Part shown: piece after piece, positions 8,090 to 16,447 of the stretch
How positions within the stretch are numbered: position 1 is the stretch's first letter
Layout: every line of letters starts with the position of its first letter
Source of the DNA: Chloroflexota bacterium
GTDB lineage: Bacteria; Chloroflexota; Dehalococcoidia; Lucifugimonadales; Lucifugimonadaceae
Direction of reading: 5' to 3'
Assembly (NCBI GenBank): GCA_027623795.1
Contig: JAQBUX010000002.1
Coordinates: forward strand, 1-54,409
DNA length: 54,409 nt
The notes under the pieces: model-generated
Databases searched by the model: none
Seen by the model: the letters and a program-made list of their open reading frames with translations, nothing else
What the model was told of the DNA's origin: nothing
Program-made: the position numbers and the translations under genes

Positions 8090-9337
8090 CTACTCGTCCC
8101 CGATGGTGGTGGTCCCTTTGGCCAGGATCTGCTTAAGCCCGCGAATGAACTCGGTCTGTTCCTCCGCCGTGACTTCCCCGTTCTCTTCTACTTTTTTCTT
8201 GAAAGTCGCGAATAGCCATTCGTCCTTCGTGCCGTGCGGGAAGTCGAACAGTTCTCGATCGAACGACGGAAGCTGCCCGGGACCGAAATACCCTTTTTCC
8301 CTGATGGAGAAGCCCTCCAGGTTGTCGGTTCCCTTGCCAAGCACCTCGCCGGTCTCGACGTAGTGTTCCATCACGGGCTTCATACCGTAGCGCTGGATCG
8401 GGCACACCTTCATGCAGACGGCGCAGCCCTCGTATTTCGACATCACCGGCCGGCACCGATCGTAGATCAGCTTGTTCTTCTCGACGCCGCGCCACCAGAC
8501 CTTGTCGCGCATGATGGCACGGGCGGGGCACCTGTCGGCGCAGACTAGACACTCCTGGCAGAACTTGTGGACTCCGTAGTCCACTGGCTTGTCGTAGGTG
8601 ATCGGTCCGTCTGTGGTTATGACGGCCAGGCGGGCCCGAGATCCGAAGTGCGGGGAAAGCAACTGGCCGTTGGCGCCCAACTGGCCCATTCCCGCCTCAA
8701 CAAACATCGGCAGAAATGGCGCGCTGTTGTCATTTGGGCTGTGAACCTGCGCGTGGTATCCGAGTGTCCTGATGAACCCGGCGAGTTCCAGACACTGTGC
8801 GTTTTCGGTCTCGTAGGTCCCAAAATGGGCGAACTCAGCCTCCAGACTCGGGAGGCTTTGTGTCTGCGCGTAGTCCTGCTCAAGCGCGACGCAAATTGCG
8901 TGCTCAAACTTCACCCAGCGTTTCTTGCTGGCAAAGGTGTATCGGCGGTCGTATCGGGTGAACCCGACATCGCCAAACCCGAGTTCGTAAGCCTTGCGCC
9001 GAATTTCCTCGGTGATATCTCTGCCGACCGGCTCAGCGGTAGGTTCCATCTCGCCAGTTACCGCGGCCGCCTCCACGAACGGCTTATTGGCCTCCTCGTG
9101 GCGCTCCCTGTACTCGAATACCTCAGGCGTGTAGACGCTCCATGACCACTCGCGGTCCGCAGCCTTTTCTACATTCTGAGTTTCCAGCGGATACTCACGA
9201 CTATAAAACGCGACGTCTTTTTCGCGTTGCGGAATCCCGGGCACTCCGGCGATGTCCTCCGCGACCGGGATCTCGATATCCGGGTCTTCCAGCCTGATTC
9301 CGGCGCGCCGGACAACGTGGTGAACCTTCTTCGGCAT
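8090..9337 (-). CDS. reductive-dehalogenase-like corrinoid/iron-sulfur protein without Tat signal
   Basis: A protein of 415 residues with the architecture of RdhA/QueG-type enzymes. A cobalamin-binding-like region (MFVEAGMGQLGANGQLLS, SRARLAVITTDGP) is followed by two [4Fe-4S] motifs. The first is CQECLVCADRCP, Cys 260/263/266/270. The second is Cys 295, then CAVCMKVCP with Cys 305/308/312. The start is set by AGGAGG ten bases before the ATG at 9337; a TTG 18 bases further upstream overlaps that site and is rejected. There is no twin-arginine signal and no RdhB-type anchor gene nearby, so it is probably cytoplasmic. Family members reductively remove halogen or act on epoxides such as epoxyqueuosine. 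The electron donor and substrate are unknown here. Confidence 0.75.
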   Translation of the reverse strand: MPKKVHHVVRRAGIRLEDPDIEIPVAEDIAGVPGIPQREKDVAFYSREYPLETQNVEKAADREWSWSVYTPEVFEYRERHEEANKPFVEAAAVTGEMEPTAEPVGRDITEEIRRKAYELGFGDVGFTRYDRRYTFASKKRWVKFEHAICVALEQDYAQTQSLPSLEAEFAHFGTYETENAQCLELAGFIRTLGYHAQVHSPNDNSAPFLPMFVEAGMGQLGANGQLLSPHFGSRARLAVITTDGPITYDKPVDYGVHKFCQECLVCADRCPARAIMRDKVWWRGVEKNKLIYDRCRPVMSKYEGCAVCMKVCPIQRYGMKPVMEHYVETGEVLGKGTDNLEGFSIREKGYFGPGQLPSFDRELFDFPHGTKDEWLFATFKKKVEENGEVTAEEQTEFIRGLKQILAKGTTTIGDE

Positions 9338-9548
9338 CTGGGCATTCCTCCTCAACGACTCGGCGCACTATATCAAGCCGGGCCGAGTGACGTGTTTGGG
9401 CACAATACCGGTTGCGGACAATCGCGGTCTATGCACCCGGATCGCACGTAGTGTCAACGAACCATCAACGCGGCGGGACGGCACAATGGCGCTGGCGCAG
9501 TCTGGCCGGTAGTTTTGGAAGGGTCCAACCAGAACTCGGAGACGGATT

Positions 9549-10229
9549 ATGAGACGAGTGCGACGGGTAAGAGTTGTGCGGATGCCGACGCGACGCGTTG
9601 TCGCTCCCGGCCATTTGCGCGAGGACGCGCCTCCGAACAATTTCGGAGGTACGGGCCTGTATGTGGCGGTGCCGGGGTATGGCGATCAGGCCCCGGGCAT
9701 GATCAGGGCTGAGGCCACGATGGACCGCTATCGCCCCGTGCTACCGGTACTTGAAGGGTTCCTCAAATCGACGGACATTGGCGTGGTGGGCGGACCTGTA
9801 TTCCAGGAGCGATTGCGCACCACTCTCCGGGCGATTCCGCCATTCACGCTGGTGTTTGAATCCGCTGGGCCGTTGACTGAAGAACTCGTCGCCGATCTGG
9901 GCTCCGAAAGCGTCGTGATCGTGGACGGGGAAACGGGACGCCAGTTGGCGTTGAGGGCGCCCGGAGCCATCCGTGGCACCCTCCTCAATCGTATTCCGAT
10001 ACTGCTCGTAGCGGACTCCGCTGACTTCCAGCCGCCCCGAGAAGTGGCCGCCGTGATCGGCCGCAACTGGTCCGTCCTCCTTACGACCAGCGCGCAGAAT
10101 CCGTTACGGCTGGGAAGGACGATTCGGAAAATCTCGGCCGGGCGATCCACCATCGATACGGGCATCGACCCGAACATGGTTCGTTACGACGACGAGCTGT
10201 CAGACCGCCGCAACTTCGCCACCCTCTAA
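9549..10229 (+). CDS. receiver-like protein lacking an output domain
   Basis: ATG at 9549 with GGAG upstream; 226 residues. The first 75 residues are Arg-rich and then loop-like. From about residue 76 the order of elements matches a CheY-like receiver: DIGVVGGPVFQERLRTTLRA, FTLVFESAG, SVVIVDGE with a possible phosphorylatable Asp, IPILLVAD, then WSVLLTTSAQNPLRLGRTI, where receivers have their conserved Lys. The tail (GRSTIDTGIDP) resembles the linker that leads to LuxR-type HTH domains, but no HTH follows. The usual acidic pair at the first strand is missing, so phosphorylation is doubtful. It is a probable stand-alone or pseudo-receiver. A protein of similar design is encoded at 43964. Confidence 0.5.
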   Translation: MRRVRRVRVVRMPTRRVVAPGHLREDAPPNNFGGTGLYVAVPGYGDQAPGMIRAEATMDRYRPVLPVLEGFLKSTDIGVVGGPVFQERLRTTLRAIPPFTLVFESAGPLTEELVADLGSESVVIVDGETGRQLALRAPGAIRGTLLNRIPILLVADSADFQPPREVAAVIGRNWSVLLTTSAQNPLRLGRTIRKISAGRSTIDTGIDPNMVRYDDELSDRRNFATL

Positions 10230-10332
10230 TCAGGACTTTTTCGGCAACTCGACGGTATGCAACCGAGCGGGTCGTCGGGGCAAGCCGCAGGGACGCTCCC
10301 GACCACACGCTCCCATCCGCCTGTTCCGGGAT

Positions 10333-11801
10333 TCACCGCGCGGATCGGTCTCGTCTCTGGTTTAGGAAGCCTCTGGCGAACTGCGTGAAGGCGTAAACGT
10401 CGTCAAACGTCGATACGATGCCGAGCGATACCCGAACGGAACCTGCGCTCTTGTCGCAGTCGCGCTCCAACGCCTCGAGAAACTGTTCAAACGTCATGCG
10501 CTCGTCGTCGGAGAACGCTGCTTTCAACTCTTGCTCGGTAAGGCCGTGGGCGATCTCGCCCGCACCCGGGTTGCAAAAACAGCCGGTACGCAGTGAGATC
10601 ATGTGCTTGTTCGCCAACGCCTCGACCGCACGATGATCGATCAATTTTCCGTCCGGGTCGTAGAAATTGAGCGCTATCGTACCGCCGCGGTCCTTCGTAT
10701 CCGTCGGTCCGTAGATGCGCACCAAAGGAACGGCGCCTGTGTGCCGCAATGAGGTCAACTCCCGCAGCAACCATCCGGTGAGGGCGTTCACCCGGTCATG
10801 GATAACGTCCAGCCCGGCTGTTTGTATGTGGTCCAGGCCGATCTCGACCGCGGGCAATGTCGCGTAGTTGGGGGTCCCCTCCTCGAATGCCGCTTCACCC
10901 TCCGCCATGTAGTGCCGTCCCGCCTGTACGGAAGAGATCGTGATCGTGCCGCCCGCGAACCACGGCCGGTTCAGCTTTGCCAGGGCTTCGCGACGGGCGA
11001 TCAAAGCGCCCACACCGGTCGGGTAGCCGAACATCTTGTAGAACGAGAGAGGAACGAAATCAGGCTTCCACCGTGACAGGTCGAGCGGGTTGGTGGGGAC
11101 GAAGGCGGCGGCGTCCAGCAGAACATCCCAGCCATGCTCGCGGGCGGCGTCTATCCACTCAAGAGAGTGCTGCACTCCGGACATGTTTGACTGCGCCGGG
11201 TAAGCAAAAAGTTTGTTGTGAGGCGACGGCCCGGGTGATTCGGCGGACAACTGCTCACGAAGGAAAGTCTCGTCCAATCGTAGCTCGGGCGGCACGACCG
11301 GCACGTAGGTGAACCCGGCGCCCCTGGCGCGGGCAAATTCACGAATACCGTTCACCGAGTTGTGGTTGTCGAATGTGAGCAGATAGCGGCCGCCGGGAGC
11401 GAACGGGTACGCCTCGCCCACCAGTTTGATCGCCCCGGTTGCGTTCGGCGTGAAGATCGCGACGTACTCGTCCGGGTCTGCGTTGAAAAAACGCAACACA
11501 GCCTTGCGACACCCGTCTATAAGTTTGCCGCTGGTGTCAGACGTCGGGTTTGTCGAGTGCGGGTTGCCGAACACGGTCGATTCCAGCATCTCCGCGTGCG
11601 CCCGGACCTGCGCAACGTCGTAGAGCCCGCCGCCCGTGTAGTCCAGGTACACCTGCCCCTGTTCATCTAGCCGTGAGTAGCCCCGTGCGCGCAAATCATC
11701 CAGGCCGGAGGTCGCCCCAAACGCCGGGCCCGGATGAAGGCCTGCCGCGCCATTGCCTTGTCGTCGGACGTAGCAGGCTTCGTCGGCCGGTCTACGGTCA
11801 T
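10333..11801 (-). CDS. class V aminotransferase, molybdenum-cofactor-sulfurase-like, with N-terminal frameshift
   Basis: PLP-dependent enzyme of the cysteine desulfurase/class V group, closest in motif to the NifS-like domain of Moco sulfurase. It shows VYLDYTGGG, FTPNATGAIK, LSFYKMFGYPTG with the PLP Lys, and RTGCFCNPGAGE with a candidate catalytic Cys. The main frame has no good start of its own. A strong site (AAGGAG, eight bases, ATG at 11801) opens MTVDRPTKPATSDDKAMARQAF in another frame. Adding one base in the C-run near 11724-11729 joins this to AFGATSGLDDLRARGYSRLD, as expected for the family. The restored protein would be about 489 residues. The indel may be a sequencing error or a real lesion. 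Confidence 0.75.
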
Positions 11802-11945
11802 TTCGCTGGCTCCTTGGCGAACGGGCGGTATGGACGGTCTTGCGATGCGCTAATCGTGAGCGCACTCGAAATTGAAAGTTCAGGGGTAACGCCGGATGTC
11901 GCGGTCGGAAGGCAAACATTCTGCCGGGTGCGCTCATTCGCCCGG

Positions 11946-12188
11946 TCAGCTACCAAAGAAGATAAGGGCCAGCCCGAAAATCGATAACAACAGGCCGGCC
12001 GCCCTTTCCCGGACCCGGCTTACCTCATCCTCTTCGTCCCGGTTTGACGGCAAGCCGCGCATCCGCAACTGCTGCTCGTACCGCGCCCGCCCGGTGCGGG
12101 AAGACGGCCGTCCAAGTCTCGCCATTTGATGCGGAAACACCATCATGGGCGGGCCGATCACAAGAAGCAGTATCCCGAGAGCAAACAT
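11946..12188 (-). CDS. small two-span membrane protein
   Basis: A product of 80 residues from ATG at 12188. It has an N-terminal span (MFALGILLLVIGPPMMVF), a positively charged and then acidic cytoplasmic loop (RPSSRTGRARYEQQLRMRG, SNRDEEDEVSRVRER), and a C-terminal span (AAGLLLSIFGLALIFFG). The hairpin topology is clear. No family is recognised. The frame extends further upstream but the added residues look non-coding. It lies upstream of the MOCOS-like gene on the same strand, 145 bases away. Confidence 0.55.
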   Translation of the reverse strand: MFALGILLLVIGPPMMVFPHQMARLGRPSSRTGRARYEQQLRMRGLPSNRDEEDEVSRVRERAAGLLLSIFGLALIFFGS

Positions 12189-12614
12189 CGTCAGAACCCA
12201 GTGTGCGTCATGGCTGTGCGCCACGCCATGAGGGGTAGTTGACCTGCCCGCAAAGGCGTCGTTTCGTTGGATGTGTCCGCGTTTCCGATGGCGTGGGAGT
12301 TCCAACCGCCTTGAAAGTACCGGGACGACGAATACGATGCTCGTTCGGGCGCGGCGATTGATCCGATTAGCGTCTCGTGCGCGTCGAGCGAAATGTTACG
12401 GCGACGTGGACCGGTACAGTCCGACACTGAATTGAGTCTGAACACAGTGGCGCGTGTTTTCGATGACGCCGTGTAATTGCGGTTGGGTACGTGCCTTGAC
12501 GCATCCAACACGGGCGATTCCGTGGGGCCAGATCACTGGCCCAACGAAGCGGTCGCTTCCCCGTGACGTAGTTCGGCGCGAAGCACGGTCTGGCTTCGGT
12601 GTAACAGGATTGCA
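12189..12614. other. intergenic stretch, divergent genes
   Basis: About 425 bases between the minus-strand membrane protein and the plus-strand lipoprotein. Upstream signals for both genes must lie here. I see no convincing promoter pair, RNA gene or repeat. Confidence 0.4.
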
Positions 12615-13535
12615 GTGACTCTGACAGTGAAGTTGGTCGACGCGGTGACGACGAAAACCCTGCTCTTGGCCGTGATATCGATCGCTTCGTTCGCCGTCCT
12701 GGCCTGCGGCGGTTCTGACGACCCGCCCAGTACTCCGATTCCGACCCCAGACGTCGCCTCGGCCGTAACCCGCCCGCCGTCGGTGGTCAGCGCGGTGAAT
12801 AGCAAACACGAGATACTCCGGTCGAGCGACACCAAGATTCGCTTTGGCACTCAGGCCGACCCGGCTACCGTCACTTTAGGCCCGAGTGATGGCGGAATCC
12901 CCGACTACCCTGCGTACGACGGCAAAAACAGTCTGAACATCAAGATGCCGCCGATGACGCCTATCCTGGCGCCGCTCGATCTAACATTTGTCGGGTTCAA
13001 GAACCGCAGCGCGACCTACAGGATGGACACCCCTGAGTCAGCACGTCAAGAACCCTTCGATGACCTCGAACTATGTTTCGAATCGGCCTCCGTCGATTGG
13101 CCGGGCATGGTTCTCTGTGTGTACCACCTTCGCACCACCCCGTTACTTCAGACACATCTCCTGAACGACGATTGCGGGATTCAAGAAAGGTGGGACGGCG
13201 GTGGCGCCGAAGCCGGTCGGGTCTACTACCTGAACAACTCGACGGACCAATCAAGGCGCAATCCAGATTCATGCGGTCCATTGCTGGGATCGATCGTGAA
13301 AATGGGAGACGTCCTCGGATATTCCGGTCAAGTTGAAGACAACGCCCACTCCGGGTTCAGGTTCAAAGTTCGGTCAGAAACGAAAAATCCTCTGACAAAT
13401 CAAGGCGATCCCTACCTGCACTGGGTTCAGCCAACCGCGTTCTTCTACTGGCAATGCTTTGAACCCGGCGCTGAGTTCCAGCCGGGAGTGCTCGCCTACC
13501 CGTTCGACTGCAATCTCCTTGACGATGCCGGGTAG
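12615..13535 (+). CDS. secreted lipoprotein with M23-peptidase-like fold remnants
   Basis: Start at GTG 12615. An N-terminal hydrophobic signal ends in the lipobox VLAC (Cys31), followed by a Pro/Thr/Ser-rich linker typical of surface lipoproteins. It should be lipidated by Lgt, which is encoded at 25628. The mature part has about 275 residues with several Cys. The segment MGDVLGYSGQVEDNAHSGFRFKV resembles the GDVLGYVG...HLHF region of M23/lysostaphin-like peptidases. The metal-binding His-x-His and upstream His-x3-Asp motifs are not evident, so peptidase activity is unlikely. It may be a carbohydrate- or metal-binding derivative. The gene is alone on this strand. Confidence 0.6.
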   Translation: MTLTVKLVDAVTTKTLLLAVISIASFAVLACGGSDDPPSTPIPTPDVASAVTRPPSVVSAVNSKHEILRSSDTKIRFGTQADPATVTLGPSDGGIPDYPAYDGKNSLNIKMPPMTPILAPLDLTFVGFKNRSATYRMDTPESARQEPFDDLELCFESASVDWPGMVLCVYHLRTTPLLQTHLLNDDCGIQERWDGGGAEAGRVYYLNNSTDQSRRNPDSCGPLLGSIVKMGDVLGYSGQVEDNAHSGFRFKVRSETKNPLTNQGDPYLHWVQPTAFFYWQCFEPGAEFQPGVLAYPFDCNLLDDAG

Positions 13536-13621
13536 ACGGTCCGACAAACTGACTCGGCAATGCCGGGTCAGCGTTATGCGGCGGTCGCCGGCGTCGTAAG
13601 CGCCGTGACCCAGAATGGTAG

Positions 13622-13697
13622 TGGTACGCCCGGAGGGATTCGAACCCCCGACACCCAGGTTCGAAGCCTGGTGCTCTATCCACTGAGCTACGGGCGC
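13622..13697 (-). tRNA. tRNA-Arg (anticodon TCG)
   Basis: On the minus strand the sequence opens with GCGCCCG, pairs with CGGGCGT and ends with discriminator A plus an encoded CCA. The anticodon arm has stem CCAGG/CCTGG around the loop CTTCGAA, giving anticodon TCG, which reads CGA. The T arm carries GTTCGAATC. All arms of a standard 76-base tRNA can be drawn. Confidence 0.95.
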
Positions 13698-13849
13698 ATG
13701 TCAGGTCTGGTGCCGCTGGGACTCCCGGTTTGGTCTGGAGCCGATCATAAGCTCGGGCGAAAGCAACTCAACAATCGAGGCTTCTCCCTCACCCGTTCGA
13801 CTTCGCTCAGGGCAGGCTCCTGACCCCCGTATCGAGTACGGGGCAGGCT

Positions 13850-13866
13850 CTCTCCCGCCGGGAGAG
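13850..13866. repeat. 8-bp palindrome in a low-complexity intergenic block
   Basis: CTCTCCCG and CGGGAGAG flank one base. The surrounding block (about 13780-13880) also holds two copies of GGGCAGGCTC. It lies between tRNA-Arg and the end of the MBL gene and resembles dispersed intergenic repeat material rather than a gene. Confidence 0.4.
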
Positions 13867-13970
13867 GAGATTTCTTAGACGGCCCATCTGGGAGAGGCGG
13901 ATAACGTCATACCCTCTAAGTATCGGGCCGACGGAGGATTCAGAGTGTCGTCATGAGCGACCGGATTCGC

Positions 13971-15203
13971 CTACCCCGGAGACTCGAAACCCGGGATCAA
14001 CCGCCCGATAACGTCCTGATAGTTGCGGCTGCCTGTCAATTCTAGGCCCACGGCACCGTCGCCCTCAACAGCGGTCACGCGGACATCGCCCGTCTCCTCA
14101 AGAAGCTCGACGTGCGAAATCACCTCGGAGACCGCCGACATCAGGTGATAACTATCGGTAAGCGGCCGGTATGAAAATACCTCGCGGGTCGCCGACTCGA
14201 GATCGGTGTCGCCGCTTTCGATGGCAGTAACAAGGACGTCGCAGCGGTCCAGGTGAAACGAGATTGTCTCCGCCGCCCGCAACTCGTCCGTCATCCGAAA
14301 CTCGCCCCGGTTGAACAACCTGTGCGCCGGGAGAACCCTCAGGCCGGTTCCCAGTTCCACCACGCGGCGAAGGGATCGAAGATAGGCCGGCAGACCCCAC
14401 ACATCACGAGGATCTTGATATCGGGATGGCAGGGTCTTCGCGAGGTCCGCTGGATGGCTGTACAGCATGGACGGATGGGGCGTAATCTCCGGCAGCACAT
14501 GGTCGCCCGTGAAGATCAGATCGCCGAGCCTGATCGTCATCTCGTCGGGCCAGTGGCCGGGCGTGTGAAGGTATTCGATCGAGCCGTGTCTGTCGCCGTC
14601 GACCAACCCACGATCAACCTTCAACCCGGATCGCATCGAGTCGTAACTGTCCCGCCCGCTGCCGCCCGGCGTACGCTCACGACCGCCCCGCTCGCGTTCG
14701 GCCCCGCCGTACTTCCGCGGTCCAGACTCCCTATGCCGCTCGCCGATGCGAGACATCTCGGCCCGCAACGGAGAGTCGTCCGCCCGCAGAAGTGCGCCGT
14801 ACGAGTAGGGCGCATAAGCCTGCCAGAGCTCGTGCACCCAGAACTCGGCGCCGCTGGCGTCAACAAGCTCAGCCACGCCTCCGTCGTGGTCCCAGTGGCC
14901 GTGAGTCACCACGACGCGATCCACATCAGCGGGCGCCATTCCGAGTGTCTTGAGCCCGTCGCTAAGGAAGCCGAACGACCCGAGATGTCCGGGATCGATC
15001 AGCGTCACGCCGTCGTCCTCGATAACGTAGCCCCACGTCGGGCCGTTCGACCTTGACGCGCCCTCCGGTGGCTCAACGCCGATACCGTGCACCGCCGGAC
15101 CGCCGTTGCTATCGATGTCCACGACAAGGCCGTCGCCGTTGTCCGCGCCCATTCGGCGCACCGTAATCCCGGGCGGAATAAACGGGGCGGTCGTTCCTGT
15201 CAT
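13971..15203 (-). CDS. MBL-fold metallo-hydrolase
   Basis: Metallo-beta-lactamase-fold hydrolase of 410 residues, start ATG at 15203 with GGAG seven bases upstream. Metal ligands are intact: VVTHGHWDHDGG (His-x-His-x-Asp-His), HTPGHWP, LIFTGDHVLP with the bridging Asp, and LPAHR near the C-terminal third. An insertion rich in Arg, Gly and Glu (about residues 155-190) is unusual and may be a disordered loop. The C-terminal 100 residues form a helical extension, as in MBL proteins that hydrolyse thioesters or lactones. The substrate is unknown. It lies between two tRNA genes on the same strand. Confidence 0.85.
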   Translation of the reverse strand: MTGTTAPFIPPGITVRRMGADNGDGLVVDIDSNGGPAVHGIGVEPPEGASRSNGPTWGYVIEDDGVTLIDPGHLGSFGFLSDGLKTLGMAPADVDRVVVTHGHWDHDGGVAELVDASGAEFWVHELWQAYAPYSYGALLRADDSPLRAEMSRIGERHRESGPRKYGGAERERGGRERTPGGSGRDSYDSMRSGLKVDRGLVDGDRHGSIEYLHTPGHWPDEMTIRLGDLIFTGDHVLPEITPHPSMLYSHPADLAKTLPSRYQDPRDVWGLPAYLRSLRRVVELGTGLRVLPAHRLFNRGEFRMTDELRAAETISFHLDRCDVLVTAIESGDTDLESATREVFSYRPLTDSYHLMSAVSEVISHVELLEETGDVRVTAVEGDGAVGLELTGSRNYQDVIGRLIPGFESPG

Positions 15204-15303
15204 TCAATACTCCGCGCACGCGCCCCAGCGATGGCCGGGTAACCGCCCCCAGTACTCCGGGGACGACCTGGGGCCTCTTCCGGGCCGCGCCCACAAATAA
15301 AGA

Positions 15304-15327
15304 CGGGTCCTTTCTGAGAAGGACCCG
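15304..15327 (-). terminator. rho-independent terminator after tRNA-His
   Basis: Perfect arms CGGGTCCTT (15304-15312) and AAGGACCCG (15319-15327) around a six-base loop. Read on the minus strand it is followed by TCTTTATTT. It lies just downstream of tRNA-His and upstream of the MBL gene, so it would end the tRNA transcript. Confidence 0.8.
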
Positions 15328-15364
15328 CCATTTGGTCTATCGAGTTCTTTTTGAACCAGATGCG

Positions 15365-15441
15365 TGGGGTGAGCGGAGGGGATTGAACCCTCGATCTTCA
15401 GGGCCACAACCTGACGTGTTAACCACTACACTACGCCCACC
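15365..15441 (-). tRNA. tRNA-His (anticodon GTG)
   Basis: The acceptor stem GTGGGCG pairs with CGCTCAC. The discriminator base is C, the CCA end is encoded, and an extra G precedes position 1 (base 15441), the G-1 that marks tRNA-His. The anticodon arm TCAGG/CCTGA encloses loop TTGTGGC with anticodon GTG. The T loop is GGTTCAATC. Confidence 0.96.
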
Positions 15442-15598
15442 ACGATGCATCGTCGCTCGCGTTTCCGGTTACGGGACAGCCTTGATGGCACGCGTAGCGC
15501 CGCCCATGCGAATTGCCGCCCGGGCGTCTGTATCGAGGTTATCATCCGCCGGGCGCGGTCTCAATCGCCACACGAGGCACGACGACCTTACTTCTGGT

Positions 15599-16333
15599 TT
15601 ACTTCTGGGTCTGGCGCCACTCCTCCCAGGTCTCCGGACTCGGCGGGTAGTACCGGCCGGGCGCGACCTTGTCACGCTCGATCTTCATCTTTACGTACGC
15701 CTCCACAGACTCGTGGTCCTCGACGACCTTGACGCACTCTTCCGCAAACCAGGACGGCACTACGACCACCCCGTCGCCATCCCCCACCATCACGTCGCCG
15801 GGTCGCACCAGAACGCCGCCGCACTGGATCTGCACGTTCTCCTCTGCAGGCTCTGCCCATGGACCCGATGCGTAGGGGGTTCGGCCGCGCGCGTACACGA
15901 TCAGGTTGTAGTTTTCCTGCTCCATCACGTCCAGATCGCGCATCCCGCCGTCCGTCACGATGCCGTCGGCGTTGTTCATCTTGAGCTGGAGCGCTTTGAC
16001 GTCGCCGAATATGCAGGCCTGCGTGTTGCCCATCATGTCGCACACGAGAACATCGCCGGGGCCGCAACGGCCCATCGCGAGGTACTCCGGTGAGTTCTCG
16101 CCGGCGCGCACCTCAGCCAACAGGTCCGGGCGCGGCGGCAGGAACCTTAGTGTGCGCGCACGGGCGGCGAGCCGTTCCATGCCCGGCGTGTAAAGCGTCA
16201 GGCCTTCAATAAACGGGAGCTCTACACCGGCGTCCCTGACGCAGTGGCTCCAGATAGTTGCGACCGGAAGCTTCTTGAACCGATCGAGGACGCTTTGCGG
16301 CACGTCTACCGGTGCAAATGAGCGGTCTGCCAT
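15599..16333 (-). CDS. RraA family protein, first of a tandem pair
   Basis: A protein of 244 residues of the RraA/4-hydroxy-4-methyl-2-oxoglutarate aldolase fold, a group that includes pyruvate-type aldolases and oxaloacetate decarboxylases. The start is ATG 16333, chosen because AAGGAG lies just upstream; a longer frame has no support. Family motifs are GPGDVLVCDMMGNTQACIFGD and VTDGGMRDLDVM, where the Arg-Asp pair binds substrate and metal. VRPGDVMVGDGDGVVVVP follows, then a helical tail. It is closely similar to the product of the next upstream gene, 114 bases away, so the two likely arose by tandem duplication. Use in aromatic or branched keto-acid degradation is likely but unproven. Confidence 0.85.
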   Translation of the reverse strand: MADRSFAPVDVPQSVLDRFKKLPVATIWSHCVRDAGVELPFIEGLTLYTPGMERLAARARTLRFLPPRPDLLAEVRAGENSPEYLAMGRCGPGDVLVCDMMGNTQACIFGDVKALQLKMNNADGIVTDGGMRDLDVMEQENYNLIVYARGRTPYASGPWAEPAEENVQIQCGGVLVRPGDVMVGDGDGVVVVPSWFAEECVKVVEDHESVEAYVKMKIERDKVAPGRYYPPSPETWEEWRQTQK

Positions 16334-16347
16334 CGCCGTTTCTCCTT

Positions 16348-16380
16348 GAATCCGTTGGGAATCCGTTGGGAATCCGCTGA
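16348..16380 (-). repeat. three 11-bp tandem repeats in a gene leader
   Basis: GAATCCGTTGG, GAATCCGTTGG and GAATCCGCTGA follow each other without spacers, ending one base from the ribosome binding site of the RraA-like gene at 16333. They may be slippage products or a leader element. Confidence 0.65.
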
Positions 16381-16387
16381 TTGTATG

Positions 16388-16409
16388 TTTAGCGTTATGG
16401 TTTGCTAAA
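16388..16409. promoter_or_regulatory. operator-like inverted repeat between the two RraA-like genes
   Basis: TTTAGC and GCTAAA are exact reverse complements ten bases apart, in an AT-rich patch between the RraA-like genes. The dyad size fits a dimeric transcription factor site. No regulator gene is adjacent. Confidence 0.35.
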
Positions 16410-16447
16410 ATAATCGCCACTTCAAACGTGTTATATCGACGACCGCG

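Noticed and set aside
13622-15441. The two tRNA genes as borders of a genomic island
   Set aside because: The gene between them is an ordinary MBL hydrolase on the same strand and no direct repeats of the tRNA ends were found.
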